This document shows, in pieces, positions 1 through 13,299 of a DNA stretch of 64,000 bases. Positions within the stretch are counted from its first letter, which is position 1; each line of letters begins with the position of its first letter. Both the position numbers and the translations under genes were made by a program. The notes under the pieces were generated by a model. The model did not search any database. It had not been told where the DNA came from and saw only the letters and a list, made by a program, of their open reading frames with translations. The stretch comes from Callipepla californica brunnescens (lineage: Eukaryota; Chordata; Aves; Galliformes; Odontophoridae): NCBI GenBank assembly GCA_023055505.1, contig JALIRH010000063.1, positions 1,009,501 through 1,073,500 of the forward strand. The letters run 5' to 3'.

Positions 1-2504
1 ACAAGCTGCTTTGAATCACCACCTCCAGCACAGAGTGTCATATGAGCATGGTAGGGATTACTGCTGGTGTCTGACTCTCATTGATTCGTGCATCACCTCT
101 TGATGCTCCATAGAGCTAGGATATTCCAAAATAATCCACTATACCACACGCTGCAAGGGATGGGTTTGCCGTTTGTGTGCAGAACAGGGGCTACAGCATC
201 CTGGGGGCAAATTCCATGCACTGAATAAAAAGCCCAGAGAGATGAAAATGTTCTTTATGTCCAGAAAGCTTATAAGGGGCACCTGCAGGCCAATCATTTT
301 TACAACAGTTAAGGATGTCCTAGAGAGCTGATTTTTATATTTGGCTTCCAAATAAAGCTATTAGTAGATGTCATGAGAATTATTCTCCAAGCTGCATCAA
401 ACCCTCAAGGACGTAAATAATTTCCTGCACTCAACACCACTCACCCAGTAAACTGGGTTGGGAAACAAAAAGGTAAAGCACCTTATAGCTGTTTCTGCTT
501 TTTGTGTGAATGTTCTGTTTGAATGTATTGTACCTTCTTTGTAATCTTTTACACTTTTCCATCATCATTCCAACAGCAAAGTTTCCACTGTGTGATTTTC
601 TGTAAGCAAGTGAAATGCATGTGTTCAAATTGTCTCCAAATGCAAAGTTAATGCCACATGTTTTATGTGATGCATTGAAAAGACGTTTTTAGTGTGCATT
701 GCAAGTTTTTAGTCCATCCATGACCACCAAAATATGGAATGTGCTATACTAGGACTTCTGTAATTATTCAGTATGAAATGATTTTCTAAATTTCCTGTGA
801 ACTGTGTGCAACTGATTATTTGCAAGGTATCCATTGAAATAGGTTCTTACTACACAGAGAAATGTCAAGCAACAAATTCATTGAAAGATTTGTTGAGGTG
901 CATTTGCGCATTTCCCAACAAGTGGAAATGTAACATCTCTGGTAACAACTGGGACTTTTAACTGTGAGATTCTGGCATGATCACCACGTAGGCCAGGCTC
1001 CAGCCACCTCCCCACCATGTTACAGAGGTCTTTGTTCTCTAGCAGCTGTCATCAGTACCACGTTAATATTTCATAAATAAACAGGCTCTGCAAACTATAC
1101 TGCTCTTTGGAGGGTATTTATTCAGAGTCTCTGCTTACCATAAGCTTGGCCTAGTGTGGTGTATCTCAGAAGACCTACAGAGGAATTTTAACATGCAGAA
1201 GCTGGAAAAGATGTGACCATCTCATAGCAGGATTCACCTTTGCCCTTTGACTTCTGGATCTCTCTCTACTTCCCCTTGAGTTTCAAACATGCTCCCAGAG
1301 CAAGGTGCTTCAATACCCCACTAGAGCAACACTCTTCACTATTTCCTTCTATACATTATTAAGCTGCAAATAGAGTTCTGCAGCTTTGAAATATGCTCTC
1401 ATTAGCTGTAATTATATCTTTAAATTCTCCTTCAGGCTTGGATAAGGCACAAGACCCAGTCACACCCCAATTTTATTTTATTTTATTTTATTTTATTAGT
1501 CTGCCACTTTGCTCATTACTGAATGCAGCGTTTCCAAAGCAGGCACAAATAAGAGTATTTACAATTCAACAAGGCATGTGTTAATCTCGCAAAGTATTAT
1601 ACTAGCTACACAACCTCTTATTTAATATGAATCACGCTATAAAGCACCTCAGCAGCACAGCTTCTTATTCATTATTGCTTAATTTCATAATATCCGAGAT
1701 GTGGGGTTTCAGTTAACAAACAATTGAGATCACATATCAAAATATTTTCAATGAGATTACATGAAACATGAGATGTTCAGGTTCGGAGTCTGCACTGCCC
1801 CAGTGCTTGTCAGCCCTCAGCAAGGATGAGCGAGGCCTGCAAACATGCATGTCCTTCCCTGGGACTTGACTCTAAAGTTGGGTCAGTGTACAAAGGGCAG
1901 GTTTTTGGTGTTTATTCCCCTTCTGTATGCTTGATACACTTGCAAGCCACTATTAGAATAATATTCACAAGCAATATCTCCCTGCTTCTGACATGCCTGT
2001 TGAATGGGCAACTTTCCTATGCCCAAGTAAGAAACGGTGGGTAACCACTGTGCACAGACCCAATTTCCAGAAGCATTCCAGCATCTAGTGATTTACATGT
2101 GACTTGATTGGGTTTTCACATTCAGTGCTGAATTCCCTAAAGAATTCCCCAAGTGCCCCCAGCATTACAGAGGAGATCTGGGAAAGGGCAGAGATATCCC
2201 AAATAGATGTTGTCAACAACTGTTCCATAGTTCCAAATCTTTTCCTTGACAAACAGTGAAAATCAAATTCCTTGGGATGACTGATTCCTTCTGGTAATCC
2301 TAATTAGTGCTTTCATTACCAAAAAGGATTCAGATATTTGCTGACTGAGCAAATATTTCAGCAGATATGTACAAGCAGACATCTTCATCCTCTCTTCCCC
2401 ACTTAATCCCATGGACTTCAGTGAGCCTTGGATTGTTCATGTTACCAATTTTCAAACAAGAAATTAGCTGTTTGATTCATTTTCTTGAGAAGCTTGCCTT
2501 AAAG
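1..2504. other. Unannotated DNA, no gene seen
   Basis: I see no gene, RNA gene or recognisable transposon here. Open frames are all under 75 codons and resemble no family I know. The only distinct structure is a short TTTTA repeat, listed separately. The base composition is AT-leaning with scattered short A and T runs, as expected for intergenic or intronic bird DNA. Confidence 0.6.
1471..1496 (+). repeat. (TTTTA)n microsatellite
   Basis: Five uninterrupted TTTTA units followed by a partial unit. It is a simple pentanucleotide repeat with no associated gene or transposon tail that I can identify. Confidence 0.9.
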
Positions 2505-3759
2505 ATTGTATTGGGTGCAATCGCATGGCATGTAGGGGACAACTAGGGGATCAGGCCCAGCCAGCAGGTCCTCCCTGACCAAAAGTATCTCCTTGTATGA
2601 CGAGGTGACCCCCTGGCAAATGAGTGAAAGGCTATTTACATAGTCTATCTAGACTTCAGCCAAGCCTTTGATACTGTCTTTCTCAGTATTCTCCTGGAGA
2701 AGCTGGCAGCCTTTGGCTTGGACATGTACACTGTTTGCTGGGTAAAGAACAGGTTGGAGGTTATGAATGGAGTTAAGTCTAGCTTGTGACGAGACATGAA
2801 TGGTGATCCCAAGGGGTCGGTATTGGGGCCTGTCCTATTTAATGTCTTTATTAATGATCTGGACAAGGGGATTGAGTACACCCTCAGTAAGTTTGCAAGT
2901 GACACCAATGTGGGGGAAGTGTCTATCTGCCTGGGGCTCAGAAGGCACTATTGAAGGACCAGGACAGGTTGGAACAAATAGCTGAAGTCAATGGGATGAA
3001 GTTCAACAAGACCAAGTGCAAAGTCCTGTACTTTGGTCACCACAACCTCATGCAACACTGCAGGTCTTAGGAAGAGAGGTTGGAAGACCATGTGGAGAGA
3101 AGGACCTAAGGGTGTTGGTCAGCACTCAGCTGAACATGAGACACCAGTGTGTCCAGGTAGTCAAGAAGGCCAAGAATATCTTGGCTCTCATATCAGAAAC
3201 AGTGCTGCCAGCAGGAGCAGGAAGGCGATCTGTATTCAGCTCTGGTGAGGTTGCACTCAGAGTACTGTGTTCAGTTTTGGTCGCTTTGCTGCAAGAAAGA
3301 CATTGAGGCCCTGGAGTGTATTCAGAGTAGGACAATGAAACTTGCAAGCAGTGTGGGACACAGGCCTTCTAAGGAGCAAGTGAGGGAACTGCAATGGTTT
3401 AGTCTGGAGAAGAGAAGGCTCAGGAGTGAACTAATCACTGTCTATAATTCCCTAAAAGAAGATGGTGGTGAGGTGGGAATTGGTCTTTTCTCCCAGGTAA
3501 CTAGCAATGGGACAAGAGGGAATGGCCTCAAGTTGTACTGGGAGAGGTTTTAGTTATGTATTAGGAAAAGATTCTCAGAAAGTGTGGTCAGAAATTGGAA
3601 CAGGATCCCAAGGAGGTGGTGGAATCTCCGCCCCTGAAGTTGTTTAAGGAAAGGGTAGATGCAGTACTTAGGGATGAATTGTAGCAGGCAATACTAATGG
3701 TAGATGAATTGTTGGATTAGACAATCTTTTCTACCTTAAATGATTCTATGACTGTATGA
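2505..3759 (+). mobile_element. CR1 LINE, 5'-truncated, ORF2 relic
   Basis: This is the 3' part of a CR1 non-LTR retrotransposon, the dominant bird LINE. Translated in shifting frames it shows the CR1 reverse transcriptase core. A GVPQGSVLGP-like segment appears in degraded form near 2805-2840, and an LFN(V/I)FINDLD block lies near 2838-2870. The FADDT active-site block is changed to FASDT near 2893-2907, so the catalytic aspartate pair is lost. Downstream lie the typical connection and C-terminal segments (about 3000-3550). The element ends in the CR1 3' tail, TGATTCTATG at 3741-3750 followed by a degenerate second copy. The reading frame is broken many times, so this is a dead copy. Its 5' boundary is approximate, because CR1 copies are usually truncated by incomplete reverse transcription. 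Strand follows from the direction of both the protein and the tail. Confidence 0.93.
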
Positions 3760-5226
3760 GTCCAACTCTCATGAGAAAAAGATTTTGTAAAAAAAAAGTA
3801 TTGCTGACCAAAATCTTCTGTATCATTTATATATATAAATATTTAAGGGAGTAGTGTTTTGGGGGTCAGATTCCTTTTGTCTCAAGCACTTTATGTATTT
3901 TCTTTCTTGGCTCATTCAAGGCAGCCCTCAGAACAGTAGTTTCATCTGGAAATGCTGATACAGCATTCAACAGTCCATAGCTCTTCAACTATTTGAGGCT
4001 GCCAGCAAAGGCTGCTTCTGGCTACATCTTACTGGGCAAGTTGCTACTTTTTATAAGGTGAAATGTGTAGCTTCTTCCTACTGGAAAGAGTGAAGAAGGA
4101 CAACAAATGATTCATCGCAGGCGCTCCAGAGACACATAGGCCATTCATGTGTTTGGTGGTAGGAATACAGAGATTTCCTGTTTCTACAATCAGAGTTATG
4201 CAGCTAAGCCTTTGAGAGAAGAGAATGATGTTTGTCACCAGCTTTTTCTTTGTTTCCTGTTCTTTTTGCTCAGCCCCTCCCCAGGGTGCTGTTTGACTTT
4301 GCTCCTCACCCGAAGGGCAAAGCTGGGAGGTTAACACGGCTCATGGAGCAGATTGGTGTGGAGCTGCTGAGCCATTTAACCTCTGGGGACACCTCACTGT
4401 GGTTAAGGGACTCCGTGCACATTTGTCCAAGTCCCTCCACCTATCTGGATGCTCATCCTTAGACTAGGATAATTGACTCTCAGTGCTAGTCCCATTTGCA
4501 AACCACATACCTTGCACTTCCATGTATGTCAGGAAAAGCAACGGAAGGAAAGAAAGGCGATGGGATTGGAAAAAGAAGTCCCAGAGAATTGGAGGTGAAG
4601 GATGTTCAGAGTGAGAACATCTTAAACAAATGTTTCCTTGTGTATCTCCACACATAAGACCTGTGTTGAAGCTAGACTCTGGGGAGTAAGGTGCAGAGAG
4701 AAGCTGTGAGGTAGACCCTTTGGATACTGAGGCACTCACAACTCTGATGGGATGGAGGCATGATTCCTCCGTTTAATTCAGGGGTACAATCATTTTTCCA
4801 GCTGCTCAAAAAAGCTTGCTTGAAGCCCTCATACCGGCACTGGTGCCAAAATCATTTTAAGGATCCAGATGTGAGTGGTGCTCACAAGCTGTGGTCATCT
4901 AGCTGCATAGCTTGCAATTAGATGCAGGGCTCATCAGTCCTTTGGTGTCCAAGATTCTGCCCCAGCATCCAAACCATCTTCACATTCTGTCTGCGTTCAG
5001 AAATGAAAAGGTGGCATTTTTCTTTCCACAAAAGCTTTTTGACAGCATTGTAGGTGTTTTACTTTCAGTTTGCACTGTCTGAACGCCTTATTAAGCTGTG
5101 TATCTGTGAGCAAGGGCAGTAAAGGGTTTGGCACTGCAGTGTTGGTACCTCTCATTTCCTGCTTTGCATTACCAGACCAAGGGAGTTGACTTCTCCATGT
5201 GGCTCTGCTTTTCCTTTGTAGGAGTG
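3760..5226. other. Unannotated DNA, no gene seen
   Basis: No gene or clear transposon is visible. Frames reach about 100 codons on the minus strand (4044-4337 and 4997-5296), but these show no domain or motif, and the second runs into the adjacent purine/pyrimidine tract, which suppresses stop codons. Confidence 0.55.
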
Positions 5227-5517
5227 TCCTTCGTTTCTTTCTCTTTTCCCTTTCCATCCTCTCTTTTCCCCTTTTCCCTTTTCCACTTTTTCCCATCTTT
5301 CCTTCCTCTTTCCTAATTCCATTTTTCTGTTATTCTCTTCCTCTTGTTTTCTCATTTCTCTCATTCTTTCCTTCTTTCTCATTTCTTTTTCCTTCTTTCT
5401 TTTTATTTCTGTTTCTCTGTCTCTCTTTCTTCCTTTCTGTCTCTCTCTACTTTCTGTGTTTATCTTCTTTTACTTTCACTTACTCTTCCTTTCCTCCTCC
5501 ATCCTTCTCTTCTTATT
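5227..5517 (+). repeat. Polypyrimidine (T/C) tract, about 290 bp
   Basis: The plus strand is almost pure T and C, with TTTCC, CTTTC and TCTCTT units in irregular order. Such tracts suppress stop codons and create spurious Phe/Ser/Leu-rich frames on one strand and Lys/Arg/Glu-rich frames on the other, which explains the apparent 106-codon frame. Mirror-symmetric pyrimidine tracts can form triplex (H-DNA) structures; that is general knowledge and was not tested here. Confidence 0.85.
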
Positions 5518-8500
5518 AAAGTAGACCTTTATATAATCATTTGCTCAAAACAGGCCAAAAATACATTTCCCAGCTGAACCAAACAACATTCAGATCTCAT
5601 GTCGTTATTTTTAACCAGATCAGTATTAAAAGTTTTATGAGCTGTTCCAGTTTCAGAAGGTTTCCTGTAAATGAACTTTCCACCACTTTATGATAGTAGT
5701 GCTTTGCCAACACATGGATAAAATGGAAAAATGAAAGGGGGAAAAATAAAGACTCTGTTCTCCCTGCTTTTCTTCCATCTGCTAGAATACAGAACTGTGA
5801 CAGGAAACAAGGTTTTGCAGTGTTTTTTTTTTTTTTCTGTTTGTTTATTTATTTGTTTGTTTTGTTTTTTATTACTATTATTTTTATTTTAATGAAGATG
5901 TTGAGTGTGTCATATCAGAACTCCCTCCAGGTATCTGGAAGCAACCAACTCCAACATGGACAAGACATTATGGAATTGCAAAAGACCAAACCCTCCCCAA
6001 TGCTTTGGCTTATGGCAGAAGTCAGTCTCTGACCTCACCCTTTTCGGGCTCTCTGGAGAACACTGTGTTCACTGGCCCCTTGCAAAAATTAGCCCAGTGC
6101 CAGATTTCAGCAAACAATTCCAGCATTTCCTTCCCCTTCCTCTGGTCTGTGGGTGTTTTGGAGTCTCTTGCGTGTCTGGGCAGGGAATGATTAGCTAAAA
6201 TAAAAGCTGTACTACAGAGGCTGCATAAGAAATATGTATATATATAAAGAAAAATGCAGGCAAGTTTTGTAACTAATAAAGACTAAGCCAGAAATGAGGG
6301 ATTTCCTGGGTCCCCTAGTCTTCCCTCCTGCAGCGCTGGTTCCATTGTACACACGTGCAGAGTCTGTGCCTGCGCTGGTCACAGGCAATGCTAAGCATGG
6401 GGCTGACCATCAGAAAGATCGAGGTCCTTGTTCATTTCTAGCTTTTCCCAGTATGATCCCTACAGGGATGTAATCATTCAGCTTTGGTTTTCCTCTGAAT
6501 TCTCTTCAATTCCTGACTGTGGTTGGAGGTTTTGTGATGTCCTATGGTTGTAGAGAGATTTTGCTGTTTACGAATGGCTGTTCTACATGCTCTGAAATCA
6601 GCATCATGTTTCCAGTAAGGAAAGCTTTGCATGTCCTAAGATAAATTCTCATGTCATTCTTATTGCCACTGTGATCTATCTGCAGGAGCATGAGTGTGTC
6701 TTCTGCCCATGGAACCCTTCATCCCAGTCCTGGCTCTCTGGGACAGGAATCCCCTTTGGTCTTCATGCTGCAGGATGAAGGCCCCACATTTCACCAGCAG
6801 TGCATCCAGCAGCAGGGAAAGCCTCTCTGTTTCAGGACAGCAGAATCCAGCCATGTTGCCTCAGCTTTCCCAATGAATGTGTGTGCATTCGGTTTGTTTC
6901 TGCCATCTGGAGCTCAGTGCCTTCTTTACAAGGTTCTGCTTTTGGCAGGCAGACTGCCAGGGCAGCTTGCAATAGGTTTTCAATCACTGTGTCATTTATT
7001 TAAGATTGTTGAAGTCCAAAAGGTTGACAGAAGCAAACAAAAGCTTTTGGTTGCCTTCATAGAGGACCCTATATCTGCCTGCTCGTGCACTGCAACCATT
7101 GCTTTAGCATGCAGAACCATTTGTGTTGCATTTTTTTCAGCACAGTGGTTTGGCTGTTGCAGAGCAGGGACATTTCACATTGTTCCAGAGGGCGGAGATA
7201 TGAATCTCACTGATGGAGCTCTGCATTATGCAACAAACTGGAGCTCTGGTTTTGTCTGTGGTCAGGATGGCACATTGTATGCACTAATGTCTCTCCACCA
7301 GGTCTGATTGCCACACTAGCCTTGTGACCAGATCCCCAGGAGCATCACAGCACTGGAAGGATTTCTCCAACTTACGAAGTGGAGTATGAGCTGAGCAAAT
7401 GTGTGAGTCCCAGCTCAGCATTACTTAAATACCTCAGCCCCAATTCAACATGGAACTAAGCAAGTATTTGTGCTGTCAGTAGGGGGATTTAAAGTTTAAT
7501 CTAGACAAGAGATGTGTTTGGAGACAGTGTGCACCAGTGCCCCATTGCAGCTTGCTGGATGCACACTGGTGTCTGAGCCAAGTGATGACAGCCTGCTGGC
7601 CTGCACTGTACCTATGGAACATGCTGGCAGGAAGCACTGAGGGCAGAGCTTATGCTGGAGGTGGTGGCTGCCAGCCCTGATGCTGGCACCTTGATGAGAC
7701 TCCAGCAGCTTCAGTTGGCTGTGTCCTTCCAGCACTGCTTGAGTCCTTCTTTTACATCCCTCCAGGTGTTGTCTCTTATGGGACATTATTGTCCACCAGC
7801 CTTTCTACTTCTCAGGGAGTCTATAAGAGCCCTGAGAACATTTTGTTGTCACAGAATTCAAAACAAGCCTCTGCACTTGACCTCCTTGCTCTGGTGCTGG
7901 TGTCTTGGTGAGAGGTTTACAAAATCATAGGGTCCATCTGCTCATCCCCAGAACCTTCAAGCTTGTAGGGAAATTTCAGTCCCATCTGTCAGGGTGAGGA
8001 GCTCAGCAATGTGACCTGTGTCTCCAAAGCTGCTGGGAATTGGTGACTGGAGAAGTAGCAATGAGCGTCTGGGATCACCCCTTGCCCTGGGGGTGTGGAA
8101 TGGGCTGCTGCCCCTGCTGCCATCCGTGTCCCTGCAGCTGCAAGCTATCTGCTAGCCAGCAGCTGCCATGAACCCAATTCAAAGGCAGCTGTGCCTTGCC
8201 AGGGCCACCCTTGTGAAGATAGAGGCTCCATCTACCTAACGTCTGTTCTGAGGATCCCAGACCCTCATTAAATGCCAGCCTGTTTCCTGGGATAATCTTT
8301 CATTTGCACAAAATGATTTTGTTTTTGAGAGAGGATGCAGAAAACACTGCCAGCAAACTGGTGTCCCCTGACAATTAGTGCTGCATGATGGAGCCTTGAA
8401 ATCCCACAAAGACCCCTGCTCCAAATGCTAGCAGTGTTGAAACTGTATCCCCAGGGAGACAGCATCATATCTCCCTCTCTGGGAGGACTTTGTGTTGGTC

Positions 8501-10481
8501 CTCATTATAATTTTTCAGCAATCATTTCAGAGTTTCCTCTTCTGTAAACAACCCAGTGACTTCAGATTTGTTGCTCTGTTCCCAAGCTGAAGCAGTACAT
8601 GTGTGTCTGCATCATTCCCCAAGCACCTGGCTGAGATGGGACAAAGCCCACGTGTTTTGTGCTGGATCAATTCACTCATGCAGTACAAAACTGCGATTGT
8701 TCAAAAAGGCTGTGTATTAAGGCAAATGGCTGCGAGGATCACATTGCTGACTGCTCATTAAGGAGAGCTTGAAATTGGCATCTCTAGACTGAAACTGTTT
8801 TAGCCCCCAGCCAGCAAGCTACTCTTTAAGACCATGCTGGGCTGGGTGGGGGTAGCCAGTTCTGGCTGTGATGACACAAGTCAGAGACATTTTAGCTGAA
8901 GTAATAAAGTTGACTAAGTTAGATTGCATGGAGGAGTTGAAGTTGCTCAAGATAATCTGCTTCTTTCAATAAGCAATATTTTATGGTGGGAAGATTATAA
9001 CTTACATGTGTTATCTTTTTATCATCAGTAAGTTTTTAATGTATTACACTTTATCTCTAGATTAGCTGAAAAGTTCATCGTTATTTCTTTTCCTCCAAAT
9101 TAATATATATTGATTACACTTCCTGGAAATGAATGCAGAGAAGATAAAAATGCCTTTTGGTAACTGCTCAGACTTGGAAAAACCCAAAAGCAAGTATAGT
9201 TTTAAATCTAGCAAGAAGAGACAAAGCAGCCATCACTAATAGATGCCAAATAATAAGGCCTTTAAAGTACCTTTGGAATCCAGAGAGGACTGAGCGACGA
9301 CCTCTCTTTCCTGAATGTATTTCACAGGAGGGCAGCAGCATCCAGGCCTGTTCTGATAGGAGGATTCCTAACACCTTGCGGCACACAGCGAAGGCCTGTT
9401 ATTGACTGCTTCCTTCTCTGTAGGCTGCTTCTGTGGAGAGTGGATATGACTGCAAACAGCTGGGAGGTGGCAATGGCACCACCTGGCCACTGTTTAGAAA
9501 AGAATTGCCCATCTGCAGCCTAAAGCCAGCAAATCACTGCTGTGAGTCCACTCTGACATTGCCCAGTTGTCTGTGTGGAATGGCATGTAGTTGGCATGTG
9601 GAAGGTCTGGTAAGTTGCTCCTGGGGCTGTGCCTGCCCCAGAGCTAATGAGTAGACCCCAGATCTTGATGTGTGACTCTGGCCATAGCTTGGGCCATGAT
9701 CAGGTGGGAGGCCACCCCAGGAGGGTCAGCCCTGCTGGTGTCAAGCAGCGAGGGATCAGCACAGGATCCAAGTAAACCAATCATTGCCTTCAGCTCTAAG
9801 AAATGTAATTACTAAGTAATCTGTGGGGGTACAGATAGGTAGGAATATTTTTAGCCTGTGAGTGTGCTCTCTGCAGTCCCTCAGCACCATACCCACAGTA
9901 AAGAGCACTTAGGCAGCATTAATGGCCTGCAGCTTTCAAGAAATTACTATGATGCATCTTCAAAGCTGCACCTTTATTAAAAAGGGAGGTGAGCTATGCT
10001 ATTACCCTAACATCACTGGATTAAGATGGAATATGCATTTAAGAAAGCCCTGTAGCATTGTGAGGTTTGCATGCTTTATTATTTGAGGCACAGCTGTATG
10101 AATCTGAGCACACAACTATTCTGTAGGCTGGGCATTTTCCAGACATCCTGTGTGCATCAACAGCAAGACAAGGATGCAGTGCTAAGCACCCAGAGGACAA
10201 TGCAGCACAGAGTCTGAGTGAGCTGAGGGAGCGCTTCAGCCCCATGCTTCCTGAAGGGCTGATGGGTGAGAAAAGGGAGAGGCGGGGAATACATTTTCAA
10301 ACATCACAACTGCAGAGCAGGAAGCTCAGTATCATATCCAGAAGTAATTCCAGAGCAGCTTCCATGCTAGCTGCTCCCACTGCCACAATATGTGCAGCTA
10401 CCATGAGCTAAACCAGCCCTGGGAGCATCACAGTTTCTGAGCCTATTCCAACACAAGTGCACTTTTATCAGCCTCTGTATA
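5518..10481. other. Unannotated DNA with one 205-codon open frame
   Basis: No recognised gene or transposon. A T-rich low-complexity patch lies at 5821-5893. The longest open frame outside repeats, 205 codons on the plus strand at 6690-7307, starts at an ATG in an ordinary context and ends at TGA. Its predicted protein is rich in Cys, Ser and Leu but shows no domain, signal peptide or repeat that I recognise. Two other plus-strand frames overlap it, which argues for chance absence of stops. I do not call it a gene. The rest is ordinary non-repetitive sequence. Confidence 0.5.
5821..5893 (+). repeat. T-rich low-complexity tract
   Basis: A run of about 16 T is followed by TTTG/TTTA-type units. 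It could be an eroded simple repeat or the minus-strand poly(A) end of an old retrocopy, but no polyadenylation signal in minus orientation lies in a sensible place, so I leave it as simple sequence. Confidence 0.7.
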
Positions 10482-10486
10482 CCCTC

Positions 10487-10848
10487 TGTAGGGTGGAAAA
10501 CAAAAAGAATAATAGCAAATGGTATTGTCAGTCAAGATATTTGATAGATGGTGTATTTTAGAAAGATCATCAAGATGAGAAACAGACAGTTGTTAACAAG
10601 AGAAATGCTCGACCATTTCTGAAGACTGAGGCGTGCAAGGGGAAACTCCACAAGAGAGGAAGCTCCAACAAGAGATCCTTCCCCACTTGTGGTCAGACCT
10701 TAAATGGGGTCTAGGAGAGTTGGAGTCAGACTCCACCCCTTCCAGTCACACAGGTGCATTGCCTTCACCTGTACACCAGCAGCTGACTCAGTGCTCACCT
10801 CAGGTGATCAATCAGTGGTTGAGGCCGTGACTCAACTGTTCCCATACA
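10487..10848 (-). repeat. ERV-L provirus 3' LTR
   Basis: Read on the minus strand it begins TGTATGGGAA (10848 downward) and ends in CCCTACA (to 10487), matching the ends of the solo LTRs at 16139 and 52249. About 362 bp. The U3 half is well conserved. The R-U5 half is more diverged, and the splice-donor-like motif present in both solo copies is disrupted here by a small insertion. Confidence 0.9.
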
Positions 10849-10860
10849 CTCCACCCCTTT
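10849..10860 (-). promoter_or_regulatory. Polypurine tract (plus-strand primer site)
   Basis: On the minus strand the 12 bases immediately upstream of the 3' LTR read AAAGGGGTGGAG. A purine run at this place is the expected primer for plus-strand DNA synthesis in retroviruses. It also fixes the inner boundary of the LTR. Confidence 0.75.
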
Positions 10861-11186
10861 ACAGCGCAAACCAATGATAGAGTTGGTTATGGGGTGAGTC
10901 CTCCCCAGCACAGAGATGTGACACATCACAACGCTCATACAATTGCCCATCATGACGCATGTTGACATAATCTAGAACGACTGATGATTGGTATATGGCT
11001 CATGTTCTTTCTTGGGCCAGTGCTCAGCGTTGTTTACAGGAGGCATGCAGTCACGTGGTGCAGGTCCATCCTACGGTCCATCAGTCTCAGATAGACCATC
11101 ATCAGGTATCACACATGATCTCACAGCAACACTGGAACACTTCAGTAGCATTTTGTTCCTTCCTGTGATCCTGAAGACTCAAAGAC

Positions 11187-12445
11187 TCACTGGAAGTAAT
11201 ATAGGTATTTAAGTGGTACCAAGAAGGGAAGGTCTGCCCTCCAGAGCAAGATACAGGCATTATTCCTGTCTTGGGTCAGCACTTTAGCTTGTACTGGGGC
11301 ATGCCCCAGCTGCCTGTACCAAACTTTTTGGCCAAATATCTGTGGCTGTATAACAATACCAGGCATCAAAGGGGGTGTCCTGATCTGCCATAGGGACATG
11401 ATGGGGGTCCCTCTAGCAATAAAGACTGGAGTGTTGACCACAGTATTGGCAGGCCATGTACCAGTTACCAGAGGGACTACCAAACTTCCCACCTCCAATA
11501 ATCTCCTCCAAGGTACAAGTTGGCCACACAGTTTTGGTCCTACCTGCTCCTTCCAGGGCCATTTTATTCTGAGGGCACCTAGTTCTAGGTTCTCAGGGGC
11601 AGGGAACAGAAGATTGGTTTCATTGCCAATTTGAGGTCTTAGCTGATTATCAGTGCATGTAGTTCGGATCCTAAGCAGAGAGGCCCATGTCGTCTGTAAC
11701 ATTTTCAAGGCACTGGGTCTGCCATCTCTAGGTCTTTCATTCAGGTCTCGCAGGGTTTCATGGAGTCTCTTCATCCACCCCTGCAAAGACTGAGAGTCCA
11801 TCTTCAGGGCAGCCTTGAGAATACCATTATAGCATTCAATAAGGCCTGCCCCAGTTGGACTGTATGGCAGGTGGAATTGTCATTCAATATTGTTTTCTTC
11901 TTCCCAGTGTTGCATCATTGCACCCGTAAAGTGAGTCCCTTGGTCACTCTCAATGAATTGAGGTGTCCCATAGGCAGCCATCAATCTACTGAGCGCCTTG
12001 ATGGTATATGCCTGGTTCACTTTCGGCACTGGATAGGCCTGCATTAGCCCACTTCTGGTGTTGATGCAGGTCAGGACATATCTTGCCCCTTCAGTCCAAG
12101 GGAGGGACCCAGTGTAAACAACTTGCCATCTCTGTAGAGGACTGTGTCCTCTAGCAAGATGAGCTGTTGTTTTGGGCAACAACCTCAGTCTCATCTTGGA
12201 GCAAGCATCACCTATGCCTGGGTGATGTCAAATAGTTGTATGGGCAGCCTCCATACTTTAGCTGCTGCCCTCATTGTCTTCTGTCCAGCATGCCACAGCT
12301 TTTGGTGTAACCAGCGGGCGATGTTCTCAGATGGTGAATTCTCAATCCCTCGAACTCAGGCCAGCGTGCTGGCTTCATTTCCTGGTGACTGTAGGGGTTG
12401 ATGTCCAGAAACGTGGTAGACACGTACAGTTCTGTGTTTAACTGT
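11187..12445 (-). pseudogene. ERV-L integrase relic
   Basis: This is the integrase end of the decayed pol gene. Going 5' to 3' on the minus strand, a zinc-binding region with His residues and WLH/WHAG-like spacing is visible around 12230-12330. A catalytic core follows at about 11820-12194, and then a long C-terminal region to 11187 with the WPW and VWYR-type motifs typical of ERV-L. In the core, the segment that normally carries the first catalytic Asp reads TCIN, so that Asp is Asn. The second Asp (ESDQGTHFTG) and the Glu (LIE, near 11850) remain. An in-frame UGA at 11880-11882 splits the core. Upstream frames are shifted. The enzyme would insert viral DNA into the host genome; this copy cannot. 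Confidence 0.9.
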
Positions 12446-13299
12446 ATTCCATATGTCTAACCATATATCTTTACCCCACATTGGTCAGGCATGGATAGTC
12501 CAGTCCTGGGTAGCCCACTGCAGGATCCAAAGAATAAGGCCCTGGTACATGGTCCATATGTGCAGATACTCAGGACACTATCACCGGGTTCCTTTGTTAT
12601 AAGCATCCACACGGCTTGTAGTTCTGACCATTGGCTACTGCTCTCCACTTGCTCGGGTTGCCCTTTCTGGACCCATCCGTGTACAAGGCATCTTCAGGAA
12701 TTGGATATTTTCCCTCCTGGACAGGACTCTTTCTCTGGTGGAGCAAGCAATGTTTCTTTTGGTGCATCACTGAGATATGTCACTGGGCCTTGAATCTTTT
12801 GAAGCTCTTCTTTCAGTGGTGATGAAGACACACTACTCCTCTGACTGAGGTAGACAACCTATTGTGCCACTGTCTGTGCCTGGGCCACCCCTGCCTTAGG
12901 AAGGTGGGTTAGATCCCTAGCCCACCCCTGAATTGTCAGAGCAGTCTTAACTATGACTTCTGCTGTTCGGGTTATTGGCTCTACTGCCTGTAATGCAGAA
13001 TAGGCAGCCAATAGCTGTTTTTCAATCATACTATACTTCTCTTCTGCTCCATGCCAGACCTGAAACCAGAAACCAATGGGGGTCTGATCAGAACTCTGAT
13101 ATTGCCACAGGCCCCAGCCAAAGTCATCCCCAGTGACATGAATTTCCAGTTCAGCTGGAAGGGTAGGATTGAATATACCTATTGCCTGGGCTTGTTTAAC
13201 TACTTGTTCTGCCTGTTGGAAAGCATTGTATTCTGTTCTCCCCCAGTCCCACAGTTGCCCCTGTTTTTTGAGTCTATACAAAGGTCTCAGCAGCTGCAC
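12446..13299 (-). pseudogene. ERV-L connection and RNase H relic
   Basis: A 146-codon open stretch (12859-13299) covers the end of reverse transcriptase and the connection domain, with recognisable GFW, EKQLLAAY and QGWARD-type blocks. It ends at an in-frame UAG where the family usually has Trp. Further along the minus strand, the RNase H start motif YTDGS is visible near 12665-12680, followed by an E-L-x-A segment holding the expected Glu. Frames shift between these blocks. RNase H would degrade the RNA strand of the RNA:DNA hybrid during replication. Assignment to the ERV-L lineage rests on overall resemblance of these blocks. Confidence 0.85.
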
